Below, in pieces: positions 34,433 through 41,730 of a stretch of 64,000 nt of DNA. The stretch covers positions 1-64,000 of the forward strand of contig CAZARU010000018.1 of NCBI GenBank assembly GCA_964487605.1, in the 5' to 3' direction. The stretch comes from JAJDAH01 sp964487605 (GTDB lineage Bacteria; Myxococcota_A; Polyangia; Polyangiales; Polyangiaceae). Positions within the stretch are counted from its first letter, which is position 1. Each line of letters opens with the position of its first letter. Below the pieces are notes generated by a model. The model was not told where the DNA came from. It saw only the letters and a program-made list of their open reading frames with translations, and did no database searches. The translations under genes and the position numbers were made by a program.

Positions 34433-35128
34433 ATGTGCAGACTGACGTTCAGCGTCGTCGCAATCGCGACCGCATCCGTCCTGGCGACGCCCGCCCTCGC
34501 CCAGCCCGGCCCGGAGGCGGCCAAGGCACGCGAGCACGCCGAAAAGATGCGCGAGCACGCCGAAAAGATGCGCGAGAAGGCGGGCGAAATGCGCGGGCAA
34601 GCCGAAAAGATGCGCGAGAAGGCGGGCGAGCTGCGGGCGAAGGCGCGGGACGTCAGCGGGAAGGTCGGCGACGTGGCCGACGAGCGTCGTGACGAGCTAC
34701 GCGAGCGCCGTGACGACGCTCGAGAGCGCCGCGACGACCTTCGAGAGCGGCGGGACGACCTGCGCGAACGCCGCGACGACCTTCGCGAACGCCGTGACGA
34801 GCTGCGCGCGAAGAAGGAGGACGTCCGCGAGCGATGGCGCGAGCTTCGCGACAAGCGCATCGAGCGGAGCAAGGAGCGCCGCGAGAAACTTCGGGCCGCC
34901 TGGGGCGAAGACGTGGTCAAGCGACCGGAGGCCCGCGCCGAGCTGCGCAAGCACGCCCGGCGCATGGCGCATCTGCGCGTCATGCGGCTGCTCGCCGAGG
35001 ACGCCGGCAAGACGAAGGTCGTCGATCGAATCGACCGGCTGGCGTCCAAGGAGAAGAATCGTCACGCGCGCCGCATGGAGAAGCTCAAGGACGGGGCAGC
35101 GGCGCCCGCCGGCTCGGGGGCGCCATGA
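34433..35128 (+). CDS. Exported, highly charged coiled-coil or single-helix protein
   Basis: A 231-residue protein with a signal peptide (cleavage at LATPALA/QP, about 23). Nearly the whole mature part is one charged helix built of seven-residue repeats: EHAEKMR/EKAGEMR-type units (about 30-65), then ERRDDLR-type units (about 84-125), followed by Lys/Arg-rich helix. The alternating acidic and basic pattern fits a stable single alpha helix or coiled coil, possibly a periplasmic spacer. A good AGGAGG ribosome site precedes ATG 34433, and TAGCAC at 34401-34406 may be the -10. The next gene overlaps it by four bases. Confidence 0.7.
   Translation: MCRLTFSVVAIATASVLATPALAQPGPEAAKAREHAEKMREHAEKMREKAGEMRGQAEKMREKAGELRAKARDVSGKVGDVADERRDELRERRDDARERRDDLRERRDDLRERRDDLRERRDELRAKKEDVRERWRELRDKRIERSKERREKLRAAWGEDVVKRPEARAELRKHARRMAHLRVMRLLAEDAGKTKVVDRIDRLASKEKNRHARRMEKLKDGAAAPAGSGAP
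34681..34806 (+). repeat. 21-bp tandem repeats inside the charged-helix gene
   Basis: Six imperfect 21-bp units encode ERRDxLR heptads. The reading frame is kept by each unit, so copy number can change without frameshift. Confidence 0.6.
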
Positions 35129-35394
35129 GCCTGAGGCGCCCGGTGGTTCACGTTGCCCTCTGTTCGCTCGTCATGGTCGGAGCCTGTAGTAAGGATGAAG
35201 CCAAGCCGGAAGCGCCGGCCGCGTCGGCACCCACGCCACCGGCGTCGGCACCCGTTGCGCAAGCCCCCGTGGGACCGCGCGACGACGAGATCCCCACGGA
35301 GGAGGACTTCGAAGCCGAGGCCTCCCAGCTCCTGTCAGCCTCGAACCTGGAAGCGGAGCTCGACAAGCTCGAGAAGGAGATCGACGCGGACTGA
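35125..35394 (+). CDS. Small acidic lipoprotein
   Basis: An 89-residue lipoprotein (signal ending SLVMVGAC) with an Ala/Pro-rich spacer and an acidic helical end (EEDFEAEASQLL, EAELDKLEKEID). ATG overlaps the preceding stop as ATGA, so it is coupled to the charged-helix gene. No family is recognised; its helix could pair with that of its neighbour, which is only an inference. Confidence 0.6.
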   Translation: MSLRRPVVHVALCSLVMVGACSKDEAKPEAPAASAPTPPASAPVAQAPVGPRDDEIPTEEDFEAEASQLLSASNLEAELDKLEKEIDAD

Positions 35395-35489
35395 GCCCGC
35401 TCGATCCCCGCCGAATCCGAGCGACTGCGGGGCAGCCAGAAGCAGCGCTCGAGTTTGCCCGGCCGGCCCGGCCAGGGTAACGACTCGGT

Positions 35490-36872
35490 GTGCACCGCCG
35501 CCTCCCGATCGCCCTCTGCACGCTGTTCGCCGCGCTCGCTTGCAACGGGAAGGGCAGCGCACCTTCCGGCGCCGCGGCCTCGGCCGCGCCGCCGATTGCA
35601 GCACCCCCGGTCGCGAGCGCGAGCGGCGCCTCGCCGACACCCGCAGCCCCGAAGGTGGCACGCCCGGCGGGACCGCTCAACGTGCTGCTGCTCACGGTGG
35701 ACAGCCTGCGCGCGGACCGGGTCGCCGCGGGCTACGAGCGGGACGTGGCCCCGGAGCTGACGAAGCTGGCGGCGGAGAGCACGGTCTACACGAACGCCTA
35801 CTCCGTCTCGAGCTACACCGCCAAGAGCGTCGGCGCGCTGCTGAGCGGCCAGTATCCCTCCGCGCTCTACCGGGACGGCTGGTTCTTCACGGGCTACTCG
35901 AAGAGCAACCTCTTCTTCACCGAAGTGCTCCAGGACGGCGGCGTGAGGACCATGGCCGCCCACGCCCACATGTACTTCAAGCGCGGAAAGAACCTCGAAC
36001 AGGGTTTCGACGTGTGGGAGACCGTACCCGGGATCACGTTCGACCCGAACACGGACAACCACGTCACGAGCGAGAAGACGACGACCGTCGCCATCGACCT
36101 GCTGAAGAAGGACGAGAACACGTCGAAGCCCTTCTTCCTGTGGCTGCACTACATGGATCCCCACGACGTGTACGTGAAGCACAAGGGCGGTCCGGACTTC
36201 GGAAGCACCAACAAGGACCGCTACGACTCCGAGGTCCTGCACACCGACTCCTGGATCGGAAAGTTGCTCGACCACTGCCGGACCCAGCCCTGGTGGGACA
36301 AGACGGTCGTCATCGTCAGCGCGGATCACGGCGAGGCGTTCGGCGAGCACGGTATGTACAAGCACGCCTTCGAGATCTGGGAGGTCCTGGTACGGGTGCC
36401 GTTGATCATCCGCGCACCCGGGGCGAAGCCCCAGCGAATCGCCGAGCGCCGCTCCCAGTTGGACCTGGCACCGACGATCGTGGAGCTTCAGGGAGCGAAG
36501 CCCTCGCCCACGTTCGTCGGAAAGTCGCTCGTGCCGGAGCTCTATGGCGAGAAGAAGCCCGACATACGCGAGCCCATCGTCCTCGAGTTGCCAGAGGACA
36601 GCCACAACCCGCCCCGTCGTGCCCTGATCAGCGGCAAGCACAAGCTGATCGTTCACGGGGCCGGCTGGAAGTACTCGCTCTACGACCTCTCCGTCGACCC
36701 GGGCGAGACGAAGGACCTGGCGAAGACGGACCCAGAGACCCTGGCGACCATGAAGGCGCTTTATGCGACGACGACGTCGTCCATCCCGTCCGTCGCGCCC
36801 TACGGTGGCATGAAGCTCAAGGGCGGCGCGAGCGCCAACGGGCCGATGGGACCCGCGCCGGTCGCGCCGTGA
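35490..36872 (+). CDS. Sulfatase-like alkaline-phosphatase-superfamily lipoprotein, copy 1
   Basis: A 460-residue lipoprotein (lipobox ALAC, Cys18) with an Ala/Pro spacer and a sulfatase-fold domain: metal-binding Asp71 in LLTVDSLRAD, Asp279-His280 in VSADHGEAFGEHGM, and LNVLL start strand. The nucleophile region reads SSYTAKSVGALLSG, so the position of the formylglycine Cys/Ser of true sulfatases holds Thr110, as in phosphoglycerol or phosphoethanolamine transferases and related phosphatases. A sulfatase is therefore unlikely; a phospho- or phosphono-ester hydrolase or transferase facing the periplasm or surface fits better. GTG start. Confidence 0.8.
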   Translation: MHRRLPIALCTLFAALACNGKGSAPSGAAASAAPPIAAPPVASASGASPTPAAPKVARPAGPLNVLLLTVDSLRADRVAAGYERDVAPELTKLAAESTVYTNAYSVSSYTAKSVGALLSGQYPSALYRDGWFFTGYSKSNLFFTEVLQDGGVRTMAAHAHMYFKRGKNLEQGFDVWETVPGITFDPNTDNHVTSEKTTTVAIDLLKKDENTSKPFFLWLHYMDPHDVYVKHKGGPDFGSTNKDRYDSEVLHTDSWIGKLLDHCRTQPWWDKTVVIVSADHGEAFGEHGMYKHAFEIWEVLVRVPLIIRAPGAKPQRIAERRSQLDLAPTIVELQGAKPSPTFVGKSLVPELYGEKKPDIREPIVLELPEDSHNPPRRALISGKHKLIVHGAGWKYSLYDLSVDPGETKDLAKTDPETLATMKALYATTTSSIPSVAPYGGMKLKGGASANGPMGPAPVAP

Positions 36873-38251
36873 CGTCGGTCGAAGGACTCGCGCTCGTGAG
36901 CGCACTGCTGATGGTGACGACCTCGTGCTCCGGCTCGGCGCCCGCGCCGGCACCTCCCGCGGGGCCCGCGCCATCGAGCACCGTCCCGGACGCGCCGCGC
37001 GGCGTCGCGGACGCTACGGCACCCACCGCCGCCCCCCCGACGCCACCCGAACCGCCCCCCAAGCCGACGGGACCCGACGGACCTCTGAACGTCCTCATCA
37101 TCCTTGTGGACAGCATGCGAGCCGATCAACCGTGGGCAGGCTACCCGCGGGACGTCGCGCCGAACCTGACGAAGCTCGAGTCGGAGAGCGTCAGCTACAC
37201 GCGCGGGTACGCGCTCTCGAGCTACACCGCCAAGAGCGTCGGGGGAATGCTCGCCGGCGCCTATCCCAGCTCGCTCAAGCGCAGCGGCTTTTTCTTCACC
37301 AAGTACCCGGAAAGCGTCCGGTTCTTCCCGGAGCTGCTGCAGGCCGCCGGCGTGGTGACGCTCGCCGGACACGCGCACATGTACATGAAGCGCGGCAACG
37401 GCATGGATCAGGGGTTCGTCGACTGGCGCGTCGTGGACGGCATCACGTTCGACAACACGACCGACCGCCACGTCACCAGCCACAAGCTGACGCCCATGGC
37501 CATCGAGCAGCTGAAGAGCGTCCCCGAGGGCAAACGCTTCTTCATGTACCTGCACTACATGGACCCGCACGATCAGTACGTGAAGCACCCGGAGTCACCG
37601 GACTTCGGCAACAAGCTCCGCGACAAGTACGACTCCGAGATGTTCTACACGGATCTCTGGATCGGGAAGCTGCTGGATTTTTGCAAGTCGCAACCCTGGT
37701 GGAGCCGAACGGCCGTGATCGTGAGCGCCGACCACGGCGAGGCGTTCGGCGAGCACAAGCTGTTCCGCCACGCGTTCGAGCTGTGGGACGTCCTCACTCG
37801 CGTCCCGCTGTTCTTCCGGGTACCGGGCGCCGAACCGCGCCGTATAGACGTCGCACGCGGGCACCTGGACATGGCGCCCACGGTTCTCGACCTCGCCGGA
37901 GTTCCCCACGAAGGCTTCGCCGGAACCAGCCTCGTGCGCGAGATCTACGGCGCGACGCCGGAGCCGCGGCCGGTGCTGCAGGACCTTCCCGCCGACAGCA
38001 ACAACCCCGAGCGCCGCGCCATGGTGCTCGGCAACTGGAGGCTCATCGTGTACGGCAACGACTGGAAGTTCGAGCTGTACGACCTGGACGCCGATCCCGG
38101 GGAAACGCGCGATCTGTCTCGAACGCGCAAGGACGAACTCGAGCGAATGAAGAAGACCTACCTGGAGAGCTGGAGCGCGGTCCCCAAGGTCAAGCCGTAC
38201 GGCGGCAACGAACTCATCGGCGGCGGCCGCGCAACCGGACCGGCCAACTGA
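36869..38251 (+). CDS. Sulfatase-like alkaline-phosphatase-superfamily lipoprotein, copy 2
   Basis: A 460-residue paralogue of the preceding gene, overlapping it by GTGA. Signal ends MVTTSC (Cys20), then a long Pro/Ala spacer. It keeps Asp81 in IILVDSMRAD, Thr120 in LSSYTAKSVGGMLAG, AGHAHMYMKRG, HYMDPHDQYVKHP, and SADHGEAFGEHKLFRHAFELWDV. Both copies share exact blocks such as SSYTAKSVG and ADHGEAFGEH but differ widely elsewhere, so the duplication is old. Tandem coupling suggests they work together or on related substrates. Confidence 0.8.
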   Translation: MTSVEGLALVSALLMVTTSCSGSAPAPAPPAGPAPSSTVPDAPRGVADATAPTAAPPTPPEPPPKPTGPDGPLNVLIILVDSMRADQPWAGYPRDVAPNLTKLESESVSYTRGYALSSYTAKSVGGMLAGAYPSSLKRSGFFFTKYPESVRFFPELLQAAGVVTLAGHAHMYMKRGNGMDQGFVDWRVVDGITFDNTTDRHVTSHKLTPMAIEQLKSVPEGKRFFMYLHYMDPHDQYVKHPESPDFGNKLRDKYDSEMFYTDLWIGKLLDFCKSQPWWSRTAVIVSADHGEAFGEHKLFRHAFELWDVLTRVPLFFRVPGAEPRRIDVARGHLDMAPTVLDLAGVPHEGFAGTSLVREIYGATPEPRPVLQDLPADSNNPERRAMVLGNWRLIVYGNDWKFELYDLDADPGETRDLSRTRKDELERMKKTYLESWSAVPKVKPYGGNELIGGGRATGPAN

Positions 38252-38269
38252 AGAACCGAACCGCTCCGA

Positions 38270-39829
38270 TCAGAACGCACTCGCGTTGCGCCAGTTGGCA
38301 CCGCCGTTGATGGCACCGCTCAACCACTGGCTCAGGGTGAGCCCCTGCACCGTCGTACCGATGGAACTCGGAAGGTACGTGTGCTGCGTGCCGGAAGCGT
38401 AGAACACCTTGAAGTCGTACCCGCTGACCATCGAGTCGCGAGTCTCGACGAGACCCGCCTGGAACTGCGAGGCAGGGTACCCGCCGAGGAGGTTCGCGAA
38501 CGACGGATTGCAGTTGTTCATGCCGTACGCCCAGAACCGACGGATCACGTCGTCCTGCGCCGAAGAGATGAGGCCACCGCGGGCGGTCGGGTGGTAGGTC
38601 AGGACGTAGTCCACGAGGTCCGAGACGAAGCTGCCGTCGGCCTGGTTGAAGCACGCCGTGCAGCCGGGGGGCATGGTGTTGCCCATGCCCCAGAGGTCGC
38701 GCCACTGCTTCTGGAGGCACGGCGCGATGTGCGTGTCGCTCATCGGCGGTCCCGCGTCGTCGATGACTATGACCGGGACCGAGCCGAACCAAACCTGCGT
38801 CTGGTGGAAGTTGTACAACGCCCCGAACCCACCGGCGCTGGACCCGGTGAGCACGACCTGCGAGGCGGTCTTGAACGTCGGCACGATGCGCTCGAGGAAT
38901 CGGGTGACGTTGCGATAGCCGCGGAATCTATACGTCGTGCTCCCGATGGTCTGGGGCGTCGGATTGTCCCCCGCGAACACGTCCCCGGAGCAGTACGGGA
39001 TGAACACCATGTTCCAGTCCCGGAACGGGTTGTTGGTCTGATTGCGGTCGAGCACGTCCACCGACGCCGGGTTCAGTCCGGCGAAATCGGCGGAGCCGAA
39101 GCCGTTCGGGTGCGCCGTGATCCCACACGTGGTCGTGTTGAAGCACGCGTTCCCGCCCTCCATGTAGATGATGACCTTGTCCGACGTCGGTCGGAGGTTG
39201 ACGCCGAACCCCGTGGCCGTGTTGTTACGGCAGAGCGAACCGGGAACGTCCACCCACGTCCAGGCGTTCGTGGGCGCCGTGATCGGCGGCCCCTCGTTGA
39301 AGGTCCCCGCGGCACCCGCGGCGCCTCCGCCCGTTCCGCCCGTTCCGCCCGTTCCGCCCGTTCCGCCGGTTCCGCCCGTTCCGGCACCGGCATCGGCACC
39401 CGCGGCGTTCCCCGCTCCCGCCATGCCCGCGGCGTTGCCCACGCCGCCGCTGCCACCCTGGTTGCCGGAGCCTCCCGCCCCTGACGCGTTCCCGGCGCCG
39501 CCCGCGTTCCCCACACCGCCGGCGTTCCCCACACCGCCGGCATTCCCCACACCGCCGGTTCCTCCGTCGTTGCCAGTTCCTCCGACGCCGGACTGATTAC
39601 CGCTGCCGCCGGTACCACCGGCGGAGCTGCCTGCCGTACCGGGCTCGACACACTCGCCCCGGATGCAGATTCGGTCGAGCTTGCAGTCGATGTCCGTGAC
39701 GCAGCCGGAGGGCGCGTCGCCCGCGCTCGCGTCCTTCTCGAGCGACAGGTCCTCGTCCGAGGACCCACCACACGCCGACATCCCCCATCCGACCATCCCG
39801 AGAAAGGCCCAGAGCGTCGTCTTCGTCAT
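38270..39829 (-). CDS. Stalked pectinacetylesterase-family lipoprotein
   Basis: A 519-residue lipoprotein (signal ending GWGMSAC). A short Cys-rich piece (CVTDIDCKLDRICIRGECVEP, 20 or so residues) leads into a Gly/Asn/Ala stalk (about 65-185), then a PAE/notum-type serine esterase: IIYMEGGNACFN, nucleophile elbow VLTGSSAGGFGAL with Ser331, VIDDAGPPM, and a C-terminal His in GTQHTYLP. The family deacylates polysaccharides or removes acyl groups; the bacterial substrate here is unknown. The stalk is coded by perfect short tandem repeats. Confidence 0.85.
   Translation of the reverse strand: MTKTTLWAFLGMVGWGMSACGGSSDEDLSLEKDASAGDAPSGCVTDIDCKLDRICIRGECVEPGTAGSSAGGTGGSGNQSGVGGTGNDGGTGGVGNAGGVGNAGGVGNAGGAGNASGAGGSGNQGGSGGVGNAAGMAGAGNAAGADAGAGTGGTGGTGGTGGTGGTGGGAAGAAGTFNEGPPITAPTNAWTWVDVPGSLCRNNTATGFGVNLRPTSDKVIIYMEGGNACFNTTTCGITAHPNGFGSADFAGLNPASVDVLDRNQTNNPFRDWNMVFIPYCSGDVFAGDNPTPQTIGSTTYRFRGYRNVTRFLERIVPTFKTASQVVLTGSSAGGFGALYNFHQTQVWFGSVPVIVIDDAGPPMSDTHIAPCLQKQWRDLWGMGNTMPPGCTACFNQADGSFVSDLVDYVLTYHPTARGGLISSAQDDVIRRFWAYGMNNCNPSFANLLGGYPASQFQAGLVETRDSMVSGYDFKVFYASGTQHTYLPSSIGTTVQGLTLSQWLSGAINGGANWRNASAF
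39332..39557. repeat. 9-bp and 18-bp minisatellites in the stalk of the esterase gene
   Basis: Six 9-bp units of the CGTTCCGCC type (39332-39385) and three 18-bp units beginning GCGTTCCCCACACC (39504-39557, one mismatch) encode GTGG- and GNAGGV-type stalk residues on the minus strand. Both unit lengths are multiples of three, so length changes keep the frame. Confidence 0.75.
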
Positions 39830-39948
39830 GATTCGGGAGCTTCGCCCGAGGCGCGAGGAGACGCAACGGTTCGGGTCGCGGCTGTGGGTGGCTGTGGGTG
39901 TTCGCCGGGGAACGCGCTGATTGCCCCCGACGACGCCGCGATGCCAGG

Positions 39949-40635
39949 ATGCCGACCATGCGGCTTCGATCCCTCCGGCCTACGTTCGTCGCCACGCTCG
40001 TGCTGGGTGCCGCCTGCTCCGGTGACGAGGGCGGAAAGGCCCCAGGGGCGGGAGGCACGGGCGGGACGAGCGCCGCCGACTGCGGCAAGGACACGGACTG
40101 CCCGGGCACCATGGTGTGCCTCGGAGGTCGGTGCGTGGAGCCCTTGGGCCGCACAGACTCCGGGCCGCCGCCGGAGTGCACGACCGCCGGAGACTGCGCA
40201 ACCGGGGAGGTCTGCGAGGCGGGCAAGTGCATCCGTCCGGGGAGCTGCACGAGCGCGCCGGACCGGGCGGCGGTCGAGGCGACCTACATGCTGCCGAATG
40301 TCGACGACGGTGGGATGATGGAAGCTGCCGCACGCGACGTCGCACGCCAGTGCGGCATCGAGTGCCTCTTCTCCTTCGAGACCGAGGCCGAGCAGCGAGT
40401 GTGCACGCACGAGTGCATCCTGGAGAAGACGGGCATGTCGAGCGAATGCGCAGACTGCTACGTCGCGTCGGTCGACTGCGGGCGCACCCACTGCCTCACC
40501 GAGTGCGTCGGATCGAACCACGAGCTCTGCTTTCAGTGCACGTGCGGCGACAACCTGATGAGCGTCAACTGCATCGAACCGTTCGAGACGTGCTCGGGGC
40601 TCCCGTCGACGACCTGCGACGAATTCGGGGGCTGA
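39949..40635 (+). CDS. Cys-rich lipoprotein
   Basis: A 228-residue lipoprotein (signal ending LVLGAAC) with two small Cys modules (DCGKDTDCPGTMVCLGGRC; CTTAGDCATGEVCEAGKC) of the same type as in 2397-4871, then a helical domain with about 16 Cys (CGIECLFSF, CTHECILEKTG, CADCYVASVDCGRTHCLTEC). The last part looks like a disulfide-tied helical bundle. No function known. ATG 39958 is an alternative start and gives an equally good signal. Confidence 0.65.
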   Translation: MPTMRLRSLRPTFVATLVLGAACSGDEGGKAPGAGGTGGTSAADCGKDTDCPGTMVCLGGRCVEPLGRTDSGPPPECTTAGDCATGEVCEAGKCIRPGSCTSAPDRAAVEATYMLPNVDDGGMMEAAARDVARQCGIECLFSFETEAEQRVCTHECILEKTGMSSECADCYVASVDCGRTHCLTECVGSNHELCFQCTCGDNLMSVNCIEPFETCSGLPSTTCDEFGG

Positions 40636-40650
40636 CGCGGCAAGAGCGCC

Positions 40651-41730
40651 CTACTTGACGACGGATCCCACGTCCTGGGCGATCTGCTCGCCCACCGACG
40701 CCGTCACCTTGGCGAACCAGCGCGTGTACTCCGTCCGCGCGATGTAGTCGTCCTTGCCGGTCGAGGAGCCGCCCTCGTCGTCGGGCGTCGGCGCGGCGGC
40801 AGCGCCGCCTGGAACCGTCACGACCTCGAGGAACCCGAGGGGGCCCGTTTCGCCGAAGTACTCCACCCGGACGACGAGGTCGTCGCCGGCCTTGTCACCT
40901 TCGGAACCCTCGATGTAGTCGGTCACGCGAAGTCGATCGATCTTCGACATGAAGTTCCCGGCAGTCTCGTCCTGCTGATCGGCCGACCCGGGATTCGCCC
41001 AGTGCTTCGGCTTGCCGGTGCCCCCGCGGACCAGCTCGCGCACGACGTCCTTCACGGTGAGCTTCACCCGCGTGATGTCCTCGTCGGCGAACTCGTGCAG
41101 GTTGCGCTCGACGAGGCGCGTCTCCGCGGTCTCCAGATCACGCGCGATCGTGCCTGCGACGACGAACACGTGGCCTGCACCGTCCTTGACGTACCGATCG
41201 GCCCCACCCGGGGTGGCTCCGCCCAGGGTCATCGAGTGCTCCTTGCCCGCGATCCACACCTTCACGGTTCCCTGCGCCTCGTGGAAGCCGAACTCCTCGG
41301 CGCGCGAATCCTCGATCTTCCCCACGGACCGCAGCCCCATGAGCGGCGCCAGCGACTGGGCCAGCTCGTTCGCGGCCTTCACGGCGATGAACGACTTCTT
41401 CTCGCGCTTTGCCGGCTCCTTGGACGGCTCGACCTTCTCGAGCCCACCGTCCGGGAGGCGCTTGGGGGGCTGCGACGGAGGAGTGATCTCCTTATCCAGC
41501 GCCACCACGAAGTAGCGACCGAACTTGTCCTTGCGCGCCTCCGCGGTCACGACGCGCTTGGGCGACTCGAGCACGATCTTCTCCACCTTGTCCGGCGCGC
41601 CGCGCCAGACCTCGAACTGGCTCTCGTCCACCACCGCGGCCTTCTCGTCCTTCGTCCAGACGGCCACCGCGCTGGCCGTGGCGACGCCCAGAAGCACGAC
41701 GTGGACTCCAATGGCCTTGAGAGCGCTCAC
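40651..41730 (-). CDS. DUF4340 domain protein of the Gld-type ABC operon
   Basis: A 359-residue protein with an N-terminal membrane anchor (IGVHVVLLGVATASAVAVW) and a large extracytoplasmic beta-rich region of DUF4340 type (FEVWRGAPDKVEKIVLES; later SVGKIEDSRAEEFGF and VWIAGKEHSMTLGGATPGG). GTG 41730 overlaps the stop of the GldG-like gene. Proteins of this family sit last in GldA-GldF-GldG-like operons; the function is unknown but the order is conserved. Confidence 0.8.
   Translation of the reverse strand: MSALKAIGVHVVLLGVATASAVAVWTKDEKAAVVDESQFEVWRGAPDKVEKIVLESPKRVVTAEARKDKFGRYFVVALDKEITPPSQPPKRLPDGGLEKVEPSKEPAKREKKSFIAVKAANELAQSLAPLMGLRSVGKIEDSRAEEFGFHEAQGTVKVWIAGKEHSMTLGGATPGGADRYVKDGAGHVFVVAGTIARDLETAETRLVERNLHEFADEDITRVKLTVKDVVRELVRGGTGKPKHWANPGSADQQDETAGNFMSKIDRLRVTDYIEGSEGDKAGDDLVVRVEYFGETGPLGFLEVVTVPGGAAAAPTPDDEGGSSTGKDDYIARTEYTRWFAKVTASVGEQIAQDVGSVVK

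Noticed and set aside
35490..38251. True sulfatases with formylglycine
   Set aside because: The C/S-x-P-x-R motif is missing; the aligned nucleophile position is Thr in SSYTAKSVG in both copies.
39332..39557. Regular short repeats as a CRISPR array
   Set aside because: Units are 9 and 18 bp without spacers and lie in frame inside the stalk-coding part of a gene.
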